This document shows, piece after piece, positions 15,629-23,215 of a DNA stretch of 64,000 nucleotides. The notes below the pieces were generated by a model that made no database searches, was not told where the DNA came from, and saw only the letters and a list, made by a program, of their open reading frames with translations. This DNA comes from DASRFA01 sp035651755 (GTDB lineage: Bacteria > Desulfobacterota > Binatia > UBA12015). The stretch is from contig DASRFA010000061.1 of assembly GCA_035651755.1 (NCBI GenBank), positions 1-64,000 on the forward strand. Direction: 5' to 3'. The first letter of the stretch is position 1, and every line of letters starts with the position of its first letter. Position numbers and translations under genes: made by a program.

Positions 15629-17479
15629 TCACGCGAGCGTTCGGAGAAGCGCGAGGAAGGCGTCGCCGTAGCGCGCGAGCTTGTTCGGCCCGACGCCGCT
15701 CACGTCGAGGAGGCCGCCCTCGTCGGTGGGGAGGCGCTCCGCCATCTCGCGCAGGGTCGCGTCCGCGAAGACGACGTACGCCGGCACGCCGTGCTCGTCG
15801 GCGAGCCGGCGGCGGAGCGCCTTCAGCGCGGCGAAGCGCTCCTCGCCGGCGTCGTCGAGCGCGGCGCCGCCGCCGTCCGACGCGCGTGGTCCGAGCCGTT
15901 CGCCGCGGCCGCGCGGTGCGCGCGGGCCGCCGTCGCGCGGCGCCACGGCGGCGGCCACCGCGCTCTCGCGGACGACGTCGACGCCGAGGCAGACGTCGCA
16001 CGATCCGCCGCAGGCGGCGAGCGGCTCGCCGAAGTGCCGCGCGATCTCGCGATGCCGGCAACGCGCCGAGTCGGCCAGGCGGAACATCGCGCGCACCTGG
16101 CTCCGGCGCCGCTCGGCTGCGGCGGCGTCCTCGGAGTCGTCGTTCAGTCGGTCGTGGCTCAAGACGTCCGCCCACGAGTAGAAGAGGATGCAGTCGCTCG
16201 GAAGGCCGTCGCGTCCCGCGCGGCCGACCTCCTGCGAGTACGCCTCGATCGAGCGCGGCATGTCGCGGTGGACGACGAATCGGATGTCGGGCTTGTCGAT
16301 GCCCATGCCGAACGCGATCGTCGCCACCACGACGTCGACCCGGCCGCGCCGGAACGCGTCCTGCACCTCGCTCCGGCGGTCGCCTTCCATGCCGGCATGG
16401 TAGGCGGCGGCCGAGATGCCGCGGCGCCGGAGGAAGTCGGCGGTCGCGTCGGCGGACTTGCGCGACAGGCAGTAGACGATCCCGCTCTGGCCGGCGCGGG
16501 CCCGCGCGAGGCGCGCGATCGCGTCCCTGAGGCGCACCGACTCGCCTTTCCGGTACGCGTGCAGCCGCAGGTTCGGCCGGAAGAAGGACGCGCGGAAGGT
16601 CGTCGGCTCCGACATCGCGAGCTGGCGCACGACGTCGTCCGCGACGGCAGGGGTCGCGGTCGCCGTGAGGGCGAGGACCGGGATGCCGCCGAACCGGCGC
16701 TTCAGGCCGGCGAGATTTCGATACGCCGGGCGGAAGTCGTGGCCCCACTGGCTGATGCAGTGCGCCTCGTCGACCGCGATGAGGCGCAGCTCGGCGCGCG
16801 CGAGGACGCTTCCGATCCAGGTCTCGATCCCCTCGGGCGCCGCGTAGACGAGCTCGTAGCGGCCCGCGACGACGTCCTGCACGCGCCGCTGGCGCTCCTC
16901 GGGGTCGACGCTCGAGTTGAGATAGGTCGCGCGCAGGCCCGCGGCGGCGAGCGCGTCGACCTGGTCCTTCATGAGCGCGATCAGCGGCGAGATGACGAGC
17001 GTCGTGCCGCCGAGGACCCGCGCTGGGATCTGGTAGGTGAGCGACTTGCCGGCGCCGGTCGGCAGGATCGCGATGCAGTCGCGGCCCCCGAGCACCGTCG
17101 CGATGATCTCGCGCTGGAGGGGACGGAAGGCGCGGTACCCGAAGGTGTCGGCGAGGACGCGCTCCGCGTCGGCCAGCGTTGCGGGGGAGGACGGCTGCCC
17201 CGCGGCCTCCGGATTCGCAGACGCGCTCTCTGCCGCGGCGTCGCCGTAGCGGTCGGCCGCGCTGCGGACGCGTGCGGCGACGGAGCGCAGGCGCGCGACC
17301 GTCGGCTCGTCGAAGAGCGACGGGTCGCGACGCCACAGCGCGCGCAGCTCCGCGAGCCGCGCCGCGACGTGCTCGTTCGTCGCGCCGCCGGACGCGTCGG
17401 GATCGTCGCCCAGCCGGACCAGCTCCTCCACCGCCGCGCGCACCTCGCTCGAGGTGACGATCGTCGAGCCGATGCTCAT
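15629..17479 (-). CDS. recQ: RecQ-type ATP-dependent DNA helicase with HRDC-like C-terminus
   Basis: About 616 residues. Core SF2 helicase: FGYRAFRPLQREII (motif 0), LPTGAGKS Walker A at about 140, VISPLIALMKDQ, VDEAHCISQWGHDFRP (DEAH), LTATATP, and GRAGRDG near the end of lobe 2. The zinc-binding segment has CRHREIARHFGE followed by CGGSCDVC. The winged-helix RQC domain appears absent: a 45-residue Gly/Ala/Arg linker leads straight to an HRDC-like C-terminus (ERFAALKALRRRLADEHGVP). There is also an unusual N-terminal extension of about 105 residues before motif 0. Start is uncertain; the frame opens at 17563. RecQ unwinds DNA 3' to 5' in repair and fork restart. Confidence 0.88.
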   Translation of the reverse strand: MSIGSTIVTSSEVRAAVEELVRLGDDPDASGGATNEHVAARLAELRALWRRDPSLFDEPTVARLRSVAARVRSAADRYGDAAAESASANPEAAGQPSSPATLADAERVLADTFGYRAFRPLQREIIATVLGGRDCIAILPTGAGKSLTYQIPARVLGGTTLVISPLIALMKDQVDALAAAGLRATYLNSSVDPEERQRRVQDVVAGRYELVYAAPEGIETWIGSVLARAELRLIAVDEAHCISQWGHDFRPAYRNLAGLKRRFGGIPVLALTATATPAVADDVVRQLAMSEPTTFRASFFRPNLRLHAYRKGESVRLRDAIARLARARAGQSGIVYCLSRKSADATADFLRRRGISAAAYHAGMEGDRRSEVQDAFRRGRVDVVVATIAFGMGIDKPDIRFVVHRDMPRSIEAYSQEVGRAGRDGLPSDCILFYSWADVLSHDRLNDDSEDAAAAERRRSQVRAMFRLADSARCRHREIARHFGEPLAACGGSCDVCLGVDVVRESAVAAAVAPRDGGPRAPRGRGERLGPRASDGGGAALDDAGEERFAALKALRRRLADEHGVPAYVVFADATLREMAERLPTDEGGLLDVSGVGPNKLARYGDAFLALLRTLA

Positions 17480-17520
17480 CTCCGCGTGACGATTGCCACG
17501 TGCCGGCGCGCCCGTCACCT

Positions 17521-17548
17521 GCTCGCGGTGAAAAAGATCACCGCGAGC
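17521..17548. other. Perfect 11-bp hairpin upstream of recQ
   Basis: GCTCGCGGTGA (17521-17531) and TCACCGCGAGC (17538-17548) are exact reverse complements around a 6-nt A-rich loop. It lies about 40 bp upstream of the assigned recQ start, so it would sit in that leader. It has no T run, so it is not a standard terminator. The inner arms TCGCGGTG/CACCGCGA recur at 55169-55188 next to a partial copy of the dispersed repeat. Confidence 0.6.
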
Positions 17549-17572
17549 GGGCCCGGAGGACAACCTCGAGAT

Positions 17573-17651
17573 GCGAGCGAAGCGAGCCCGCGGGGAGTGG
17601 GGCCCGGCGGGCTTTGCTCGACGGGGCGAGGGGAGCGATCCCCTCGTTGAA
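17573..17651. repeat. Dispersed structured repeat, copy A
   Basis: About 80 bp: a GCGAGCGAAGCGAGCCCGCG segment, then hairpin 1 (10-nt arms 17603-17612 and 17616-17625 around TTT, with one mismatch and one wobble) and hairpin 2 (CGAGGGGA-GCGA-TCCCCTCG, 17627-17646, a perfect 8-bp stem closed by a GCGA tetraloop), ending TTGAA. It abuts the stop codon of the 17655-18203 gene. Copies B, C and partial copy D are at 19258, 21427 and 55169. Confidence 0.8.
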
Positions 17652-17654
17652 CAT

Positions 17655-18203
17655 TCAGCGGAACGTGCGCGCGAAGAGCGCCTCGATCGCGCGCTTTCCG
17701 TTGTCGGCGAGGAATCGCGTCCCGGTGCCGGCGAAGCGGGGATGGCCGATGACCGGCTCGCCGGCGCGCTCGAACGCGTCCCCGGCCCAGCGGAACCAGC
17801 CGTCCTGCTCCTGGTCGAAGACGAAGAGCGGCTTGTTGCAGAGCTTCGCGAACTCGGCGCCCCACCCGGTGCCGCCCTTGACGGTGCCGTCGGCGAGGAT
17901 CTTCCCGACGACGTAGATCTCCTGCCCGCTGTTCACCTGGTGCCAGATGCTCTGCAGCACCTTCTTGAAGAGCGGCGTGTCGGGATAGCGCCGGTGCATC
18001 AGGCGGCTCACGTAGGCGAGGCTCACGTCGCCGTGCTTGAGCTCGGTCTGCGTGAGGACGCGGATGCCGCGCCGGCGCGCGTCGTTGTGACCGTCGAAGG
18101 TGAAGTTCACCTCCTCGATCCCGTAGCGCTCGGCGGCGGCGCCGAACTCGGCCTCGGCGCCGCCGGCCGCGCCGCTGAACAGGATGCACTCCTCGCGTCT
18201 CAT
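17655..18203 (-). CDS. Unknown protein, possibly SLOG/Rossmann-like
   Basis: About 182 residues. Start ATG 18203 has GGAGG 4-5 nt upstream. Visible features: an N-terminal CILFSGAAGGAEAEFGAAAERYG resembling a nucleotide-binding beta-loop-alpha unit, then EVNFTFDGH, and later IYVVGKI followed by KGGTGWGAEFAKLCNKPLFVFDQEQ. Order and spacing recall SLOG/TIR-like nucleotide-binding folds (GG loop, then a conserved G-G-T segment), but this is a guess from pattern. No signal peptide or TM. It precedes recQ on the same strand with repeat copy A between them, so co-transcription is possible but not certain. Confidence 0.7.
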   Translation of the reverse strand: MRREECILFSGAAGGAEAEFGAAAERYGIEEVNFTFDGHNDARRRGIRVLTQTELKHGDVSLAYVSRLMHRRYPDTPLFKKVLQSIWHQVNSGQEIYVVGKILADGTVKGGTGWGAEFAKLCNKPLFVFDQEQDGWFRWAGDAFERAGEPVIGHPRFAGTGTRFLADNGKRAIEALFARTFR

Positions 18204-18360
18204 CGCTCCTCCAGCGCGGCGCGCCGTCGCGGGCCTTCCGCTCTCCGCCGCGCGCGCGACCCGGCCCTGCACCGTCGCTTCCGCCCTTCAAACCGACCGA
18301 CCCGCGAGCGTCAACCGGCGGGCCGCGGGCGTCCCCGCTGCAGAATGCGGGAGTCTCGCT

Positions 18361-18373
18361 TGTAACGGTTACA
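18361..18373. promoter_or_regulatory. Palindrome in the 18204-18528 divergent intergenic region
   Basis: TGTAACGGTTACA has perfect 6-bp arms around one base, a form typical of LacI-family-type operators. It lies between the minus gene starting at 18203 and the plus gene starting at 18529. The same 325-bp region has two copies of TGCAGAAT (near 18340 and 18414). I see no tRNA, small gene or terminator in the rest of the region. Confidence 0.35.
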
Positions 18374-18528
18374 GCCGGCGGCAAGGTCGGGCGGCCGCGC
18401 ACGCCGGTTTCGCCTGCAGAATCGCGTCTCGGGGTCGCGTTCTGCGCTTGGCACCCGGGTTGCTGACGCACTTCGCCATGCGTGGCTCCCGCCGGTGGCG
18501 AGGAGTCGAGCGCTGGAGATGGGATGAG

Positions 18529-18699
18529 ATGGTGAACGTCGCGTTCGTGCTCTTCATCGTCGCGATCCTCGCCGCCCTGTGCGGGCTCGGCGACGTCGCG
18601 GGGCTGACGGCGGAGGTCGGGTACACGCTGGTCGTCGTGTCGCTCGTCTTCCTCGCGATCGCGACCGTCTCGGGGTGCGCCGGGGTGGGGTTCCACTGA
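18529..18699 (+). CDS. DUF1328-like small membrane protein
   Basis: About 56 residues, nearly all hydrophobic: two predicted TM helices (VAFVLFIVAILAALCGL and VGYTLVVVSLVFLAIATV) separated by GDVAGLTAE. Size, two helices and the G-x-A-G-x-x-A turn fit the DUF1328/YtjA-type family of short stress-related membrane proteins. GGAG lies about 10 nt upstream of ATG 18529. Earlier in-frame starts exist but would add non-membrane, low-complexity residues. The role is unknown. Confidence 0.72.
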   Translation: MVNVAFVLFIVAILAALCGLGDVAGLTAEVGYTLVVVSLVFLAIATVSGCAGVGFH

Positions 18700-18813
18700 A
18701 GGACCCCGCCCGGCGAGGCACGACACCGTCGACGACCCGAGCGGCGCCGCGTGGCGCACGCTCCGACAGGAAACGCCTGCGCGCACGACGCGCGTGAACG
18801 GAGGAGAATCGCC

Positions 18814-19257
18814 ATGTGGGGCAGCGAGCCCGCAGTCGCCGAAGAAGGTCTCCACGACCTCCTCGTGCCGGAGCTCATCACACCGGATCAGCACGGCGAC
18901 CGGACGCGCGCCGAGCTGGTCGATCATCCGGCCGCGCGCCTGATGCTCGCGGTCATGGAAGACGCGATTGCGACCTTCAAGCGGCACGCCGCCGCCGGCC
19001 CCGATCGCCGGAGCCGCCGCCTGTTCGACGAGGTCGACTCCTGGATCCAGTCGACGGACGACGAGCCCCTCTACTCCTTCGAGCGCATCTGCGCGACGCT
19101 GCACTTCGACCCGGCGTACATCCGGACCGGCCTCGAGCGGTGGCGCGCACAGTACCTCGCGACCGACGGCGCGCGGCGCCCGGCGACGTTCCGACGCATG
19201 AATGCGCGCCGCCATCGGATCGGCGGCCGCGAGCGGCGCCTGCGCGCCACCGGCTAG
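18814..19257 (+). CDS. Unknown small soluble protein with F-S-F / RxGLxRW motif
   Basis: About 147 residues, no signal or TM. A strong GGAGGAG precedes ATG 18814. The centre reads RRLFDEVDSWIQSTDDEPLY, SFERICATLHFD, then PAYIRTGLERWRAQ. I have seen this WI-S-x-D...P-x-SF-x-x-IC...D-P-x-Y-x-R-x-GL-x-RW pattern in uncharacterised deltaproteobacterial proteins, but no function is known to me. The C-terminus is Arg-rich and could bind nucleic acid (inference). It ends at repeat copy B. Confidence 0.7.
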   Translation: MWGSEPAVAEEGLHDLLVPELITPDQHGDRTRAELVDHPAARLMLAVMEDAIATFKRHAAAGPDRRSRRLFDEVDSWIQSTDDEPLYSFERICATLHFDPAYIRTGLERWRAQYLATDGARRPATFRRMNARRHRIGGRERRLRATG

Positions 19258-19345
19258 CTTCAACGAGGATCGCGAGCGAATCGAGCCCGCGGGGAGTTGG
19301 GTCCCGTTTGGCTTTGCCAGATGGGGCGAGGGGAGCGATCCATCG
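19258..19345. repeat. Dispersed structured repeat, copy B
   Basis: Same order as copy A: TTCAACGAGG, a GCGAGCGAATCGAGCCCGCG segment, hairpin 1 (arms 19303-19312 and 19316-19325 around TTT; the two differences from copy C are both G-T wobble-compatible), then GGGGCGAGGGGAGCGATCC with hairpin 2 partly decayed. It lies between two convergent genes, 2 bp after one stop. Confidence 0.75.
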
Positions 19346-19360
19346 TGCGACAGCCCCCCG

Positions 19361-20218
19361 TCAGCCGTAGCCGGCGAGCTTTCGCAGGCGGAAGTAGAAC
19401 GGTGTCGGGCTCGACTCGTCCTTGAGCTTGACGGGGCCGTTCATGAGCGGCAGGTACATCACGCGCCGCTGGCTCGCGTCACCGGTCGCGGTCGCCTGCG
19501 CGACGCGATGCCACAGCCGGCCGTCGTGGATCGTCAGGTCCCCGGCCTCCGCCTCGATCGCGACCTCGTCGGGGTCGGGCGCGTGGTCGACGAAGTACCG
19601 CTTCCGGAAGAGCATCGACCGGAGGCTCTGCTCGTGCGATCCCGGCAGGACGCGCACGCCGCCCTTCGCGGTCGGCGAGTCGTCGAGGTAGAAGCCGACG
19701 TTCAGGTAGCGGCGCGGCCGCTCGAAGTAGAAGAGGTCGCGCAGGCTGTCGGTGTGCCACCCCAGGCGCGCGTACGCGGACCCCTCCTCGTGGCGGAAGT
19801 GGTTCACGACCAGGCCGTCGCGCTCGCGCTCCCCGATCCGGTAGTCGGGCCCCGCGACCTCGAGGATCGCTCGGAAGCGCGGGTCCTGGAGGAAGTCGTG
19901 GAGCTTCGGCCCGAACGTCGACGCGAAGGCCATGCGCTGGACGTAGCGCGTCCCGTCGGCGCGCCGGCCGACGATCAGCGGCACGCCGTTCACGATCGTC
20001 CGGCCCTCGGCGACCAAGCGGCGATCGATCTCCTCCACCTCGGCGGCGAGCGCGCGAACCAGGTCCGGGGGGGCGAAGCGGCGGAACCGGATGAAGCCGT
20101 GGCGGTCGAGGAACGCGCGCTGCTCGTCGGTCATGCGAGCGCCGAGCGTGAAGGCCGGCATCTCGGGACGCGAGGCGCGCTCCTCGCCGACTGCGGCCGG
20201 GGCGACCGCGACGCTCAC
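19361..20218 (-). CDS. Phytanoyl-CoA dioxygenase (PhyH) family protein
   Basis: About 285 residues. The Fe(II)/2-oxoglutarate cupin motif is visible: LGWHTDSLRDL gives H-x-D, IHDGRLWHRVA gives the distal His, and RRVMYLPL a candidate Arg for 2-oxoglutarate. The N-terminal FLDRHGFIRFRRFAPPDLVRAL is typical of PhyH. The family hydroxylates acyl-CoAs or secondary metabolites; substrate not assignable. The start overlaps the stop of the NTF2-like gene by 4 bp (20215-20218), so the two are translationally coupled. Confidence 0.88.
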   Translation of the reverse strand: MSVAVAPAAVGEERASRPEMPAFTLGARMTDEQRAFLDRHGFIRFRRFAPPDLVRALAAEVEEIDRRLVAEGRTIVNGVPLIVGRRADGTRYVQRMAFASTFGPKLHDFLQDPRFRAILEVAGPDYRIGERERDGLVVNHFRHEEGSAYARLGWHTDSLRDLFYFERPRRYLNVGFYLDDSPTAKGGVRVLPGSHEQSLRSMLFRKRYFVDHAPDPDEVAIEAEAGDLTIHDGRLWHRVAQATATGDASQRRVMYLPLMNGPVKLKDESSPTPFYFRLRKLAGYG

Positions 20219-20625
20219 GATGCCGGCACGTCGAGCGCGAGCCGGCGCGAGCGGAGGAGCCAGCGGCCGCCCTGCTTCACGACCTCGTCGTCGTAGAAGC
20301 CCGGCATCTGCGTCGACGGTCCGCCGGCGGGGCCGGTGATCGCGAGCACGTACGACTCGACGCGCGCCCGCTCGCCGTCGCCTTCGACGACGACCAGGTT
20401 CGTCAAGAAGTGCCGCATGACGATCGGCAGCGACCGCATCGTGTCGCAGAAGCGCGCGATGCCCTCGGCGCCCTCGTAGAGGCCCATCACCTGGCTCAAA
20501 TCGAGGCGGCAGTCCGCGGTGAAGAGCGTCTTGAAGTCGTCCCAGCGGGCGCGGTCGATGCAGTGGGAGTAGCGGGCGAGCAACTCGCCGATAGCGAGGC
20601 GGTCGGACGTCGTCAGCTCGGGCAT
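20215..20625 (-). CDS. SnoaL/NTF2-like protein
   Basis: About 136 residues. The N-terminus SDRLAIGELLARYSHCIDRARWDDFKTLFTADCRLD is the classical SnoaL-type opening helix pair of the NTF2-like cone fold (dehydratase, isomerase or binding protein), and the end GFYDDEVVKQGGRWLLRSRRL is the matching last strand. It is the upstream member of a coupled pair with the PhyH dioxygenase, so it likely acts on, or binds, the same substrate. Confidence 0.83.
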   Translation of the reverse strand: MPELTTSDRLAIGELLARYSHCIDRARWDDFKTLFTADCRLDLSQVMGLYEGAEGIARFCDTMRSLPIVMRHFLTNLVVVEGDGERARVESYVLAITGPAGGPSTQMPGFYDDEVVKQGGRWLLRSRRLALDVPAS

Positions 20626-20945
20626 CTTGATCCTCGGCTCGGCTTCGAGCGGACGTCAGTTAGCCGGGCGCGCGCGCCGCGCGCAACCTGTGTGCGCGGG
20701 TGCCGTCGTCGCGCACGCCGCTCCGCCCCGGGGCCGTTGCGGGGGCGGACGGCCGCGCGACTTGGTCGACGGAATGGCTACGCCGGTAGTTCTGCGCCGC
20801 GGCGGTTGCAAGATTTTCACCCGGGAGCGCTGTTGCCGACGTTCCGGTGGTGGGTTGGGGCCAATCGTGGCGCCGCGCCGCGCGCGGTGCTGGGGGCGGC
20901 TGGCACGTGGGCTGCTGTCGTTGGCGGCGGAAAGGAGCGAAGAAC
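20626..20945. other. 320-bp intergenic region without a recognised gene
   Basis: Lies between the divergent NTF2-like gene and the exported protein at 20946. It must hold both promoters, but I cannot identify convincing -35/-10 boxes. Near its right end GGAAAGGAG precedes the ATG of the plus gene. I see no tRNA, repeat or terminator. Confidence 0.5.
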
Positions 20946-21368
20946 ATGAGACGCCCACTTTTCGCCGCGCTCTTGGTGGCTGCGACGCTCTGCGCCGGGT
21001 TGCCTGGTCGCGCTCTTGCCGATGACTTCATGGTGGCGACGGACAGCGCGGGGTCGCCGCTGGCGGTGCGGGATTGCCGGATGTCGTCGTCGGAGCTTCG
21101 GTGTCGGGTCGTGAACCAGTCGACCTCGGAGCTGCGCGACGTGCAACTCGCGGTGCGGCGCGACTACCGATGGACGCACGAGTTCAAGCCGGGCTCGGAC
21201 AACCCCGGGTGGAGCGCGATCGTCTCGCTGCGCGAGCCGATCCCGCCCGGCGGCTCGGTGACGTTCACCTACCCGGGCTCGTTCGAGCAGTCGCGCGCCG
21301 ACGGCACGTTCCAGACCTCGGTCGACGTCATGAGCTACACCCAGGTCTCGTACCCCGGCCGCCTGTAG
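20946..21368 (+). CDS. Exported protein of unknown family
   Basis: About 140 residues with a clear signal peptide (RRPLFAALLVAATLCAGLPG, then ALA). The mature part is beta-rich: DCRMSSSELRCRVVNQSTSE with a Cys pair, then LRDVQLAVRRDYRW and PIPPGGSVTFTYPGSF, like one Ig/FxLYD-type sandwich domain that modulates transport or folding. This is a structural impression, not a confirmed family. It ends about 60 bp before repeat copy C. Confidence 0.7.
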   Translation: MRRPLFAALLVAATLCAGLPGRALADDFMVATDSAGSPLAVRDCRMSSSELRCRVVNQSTSELRDVQLAVRRDYRWTHEFKPGSDNPGWSAIVSLREPIPPGGSVTFTYPGSFEQSRADGTFQTSVDVMSYTQVSYPGRL

Positions 21369-21426
21369 CCAAGGCCAACGTCCAGAGGGCACCGCTCGTC
21401 TCATGGTGGCACCTCCGACCGTGGGG

Positions 21427-21500
21427 CGAGCGGAGCGAGCCCGCGGGGGCCCCGTTCGGCTTTGCCGAACGGGCGAGGGGGAGCGAGCCTCTCGTTCAAT
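21427..21500. repeat. Dispersed structured repeat, copy C
   Basis: GCGAGCGGAGCGAGCCCGCG, then a perfect hairpin 1 (CCCGTTCGGC 21452-21461, TTT, GCCGAACGGG 21465-21474), then CGAGGGGG-AGCGAG-CCTCTCG with one G-T pair, then TTCAA. The stop codon of the phospholipase D-type gene (21496-21498) falls in its last bases. Confidence 0.8.
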
Positions 21501-23106
21501 AGTTCGCCTCGGTCTCCGGGTGCGACCGGGTCCAGCGCGCCCAGCGGTCGCCGAGGCGGCCGAGGCGCGTCAAGATCCGCGTCCAGCTGCGCGACTCGTG
21601 GCGCCGGCTCGTCTCCGGGCTGATCTTCTCGAGCAGCGTGAGCTCGAGCGGCCGGTCGGGATCGATGAGCGTCGTGTCGGGGACGACCCCGTCGAGCCAC
21701 GGCACCGCCGGCTCCTCGAAGGGGACGAGCGTCCGGTCCCCGCCCGCGGCGCGCAGCTCGTCGACCGCGCGCGCGAGCGATCCGGTGCGGACGACCGCTG
21801 CGTCGACCGCATCTGCCGGCACGCCCAGGTGCTCGCCCAGGAGCGAGCTCCGGAAGCGCGCGATCGCGTCGCGCGCGCGCGCGTCGGCGTCGGCGTCGAT
21901 CGCGACGTCGCATTCCGTGTCGAGCCCCATCGAGCGGTTGCTCAAGTTGGCCGACCCGACCCGCACGAGCACGTCGTCGACGATCATCACCTTGCTGTGC
22001 ACGTTGACCGCGATGCGGCGATCGCCGCCGACGGTCGGATAGAAGAGGCGGAGCCGTCCGTGGCGGTCGGCCGCGCGCAGCCGCGCGACGAGCCGGCCGC
22101 GCAGCACGCCCATGGTCGCCTCCTCGAGCCACCCCGAGCAGGTCCACGGCCCGACGATCACGACGTCCGGGCCGTCGCTCTCCTCGAGGCGGGCGGCCAG
22201 AGCGTCGCCGACGACGGCCGACGTCAAGTACTGGTTCTCGATGAAGATCGATCGCCGCGCGGCCGCGATCGAGTCGAGGAACAGCCGCTCGATCTCGCGG
22301 ATCTCGGCCTGTCCTTCCATCGCGGGCTGCGTCCGGGCGATCGCCACGTGGACGTCGCGGACGTCGGGGACGAGCTCGTCCGGCCAGGGATCGCCGTCGC
22401 CGTCCGCGGGATCGAGCACCTCGCCCGTGGCGCGCTGCCAGCGCCAGCGGACGAGGTCGCCGAGCGCGCGCGCGGCCGCGCCGTCGACGGCGATCTGGAC
22501 GTCGTGGAAGGGCGAGTACGGGGTCCCGCCGTCGGCCCGCAGCCGATCGTCGGGCCGGTGCTCGCGGGTGTCCCAGCGGTTGATCGTGAGGTCGAGGCCG
22601 CCGACGAACGCGATCGCGTCGTCGATCACGACGACCTTCTGGTGGTGCGAGGCGCCGACCGGATGCTCCGCGTCGAGCTCGAGCCGGACGCGCTCGCCCG
22701 TCCGGTACCGGAACCGCAGCGTGGTGAAGAGCTCGCGCTCGAACGCGTAGATCGCCGCGAAGTCCCAGCTCAGGATGTCGATCCGGAGGTCGGGGTTGCG
22801 CTCGGCGACGTCGTCGAGAAAGCGCGCGAGGCCGGGACCGGCGTCGGGATCGCCGCCGCTCCGCCGGAGCCGGACGTTGGTGTTCAGGTCCCAGCCGAGG
22901 ATCCGGATCGACCGCCGCGCCCGCTCGGCCGCCGCGGCGAAGACGCGGAAGTAGTCCGCGCCGTCGACCAAGAACGCGACCCGGCGGGCCGGCTCGACGC
23001 GCCAGCAATTCCGGCCCGGACGGGCGACCGCGAGCCGGTCCCCGTCCGGCGGCGCGTACGCACCGGTGCTCTCCGGTTCGGGCTGCCGAGACGCCATCTC
23101 GTTCAT
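21496..23106 (-). CDS. Phospholipase D-superfamily protein, cardiolipin synthase-like
   Basis: About 536 residues. Two HKD motifs: HHQKVVVIDD with FVGGLDLTINRWD after it, and NVHSKVMIVDDVLVRVGSANLSNRS. The domain order matches PLD-type cardiolipin/phosphatidyl transferases. There is no N-terminal TM pair, unlike ClsA, so it is closer to soluble or peripheral relatives. ATG 23106 is the likely start; the frame opens further upstream at low complexity. Divergent from YihY, with which it shares a promoter region of about 110 bp; both act on or in the inner membrane. Confidence 0.87.
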   Translation of the reverse strand: MNEMASRQPEPESTGAYAPPDGDRLAVARPGRNCWRVEPARRVAFLVDGADYFRVFAAAAERARRSIRILGWDLNTNVRLRRSGGDPDAGPGLARFLDDVAERNPDLRIDILSWDFAAIYAFERELFTTLRFRYRTGERVRLELDAEHPVGASHHQKVVVIDDAIAFVGGLDLTINRWDTREHRPDDRLRADGGTPYSPFHDVQIAVDGAAARALGDLVRWRWQRATGEVLDPADGDGDPWPDELVPDVRDVHVAIARTQPAMEGQAEIREIERLFLDSIAAARRSIFIENQYLTSAVVGDALAARLEESDGPDVVIVGPWTCSGWLEEATMGVLRGRLVARLRAADRHGRLRLFYPTVGGDRRIAVNVHSKVMIVDDVLVRVGSANLSNRSMGLDTECDVAIDADADARARDAIARFRSSLLGEHLGVPADAVDAAVVRTGSLARAVDELRAAGGDRTLVPFEEPAVPWLDGVVPDTTLIDPDRPLELTLLEKISPETSRRHESRSWTRILTRLGRLGDRWARWTRSHPETEANY

Positions 23107-23215
23107 GTTCTGCCCCGGTGGCGCTACAAGCAACGGGGCTGCCAACGGCGCGGCCGCTCGCGTCTCGCTCCTCCGCGCCGTCCGTGGCACACCGGACAGA
23201 AGGGGGCGCACCTGC

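Noticed and set aside
18340..18430. Two TGCAGAAT direct repeats upstream of the small membrane protein
   Set aside because: Eight shared bases with differing flanks are too weak to call a binding site or element.
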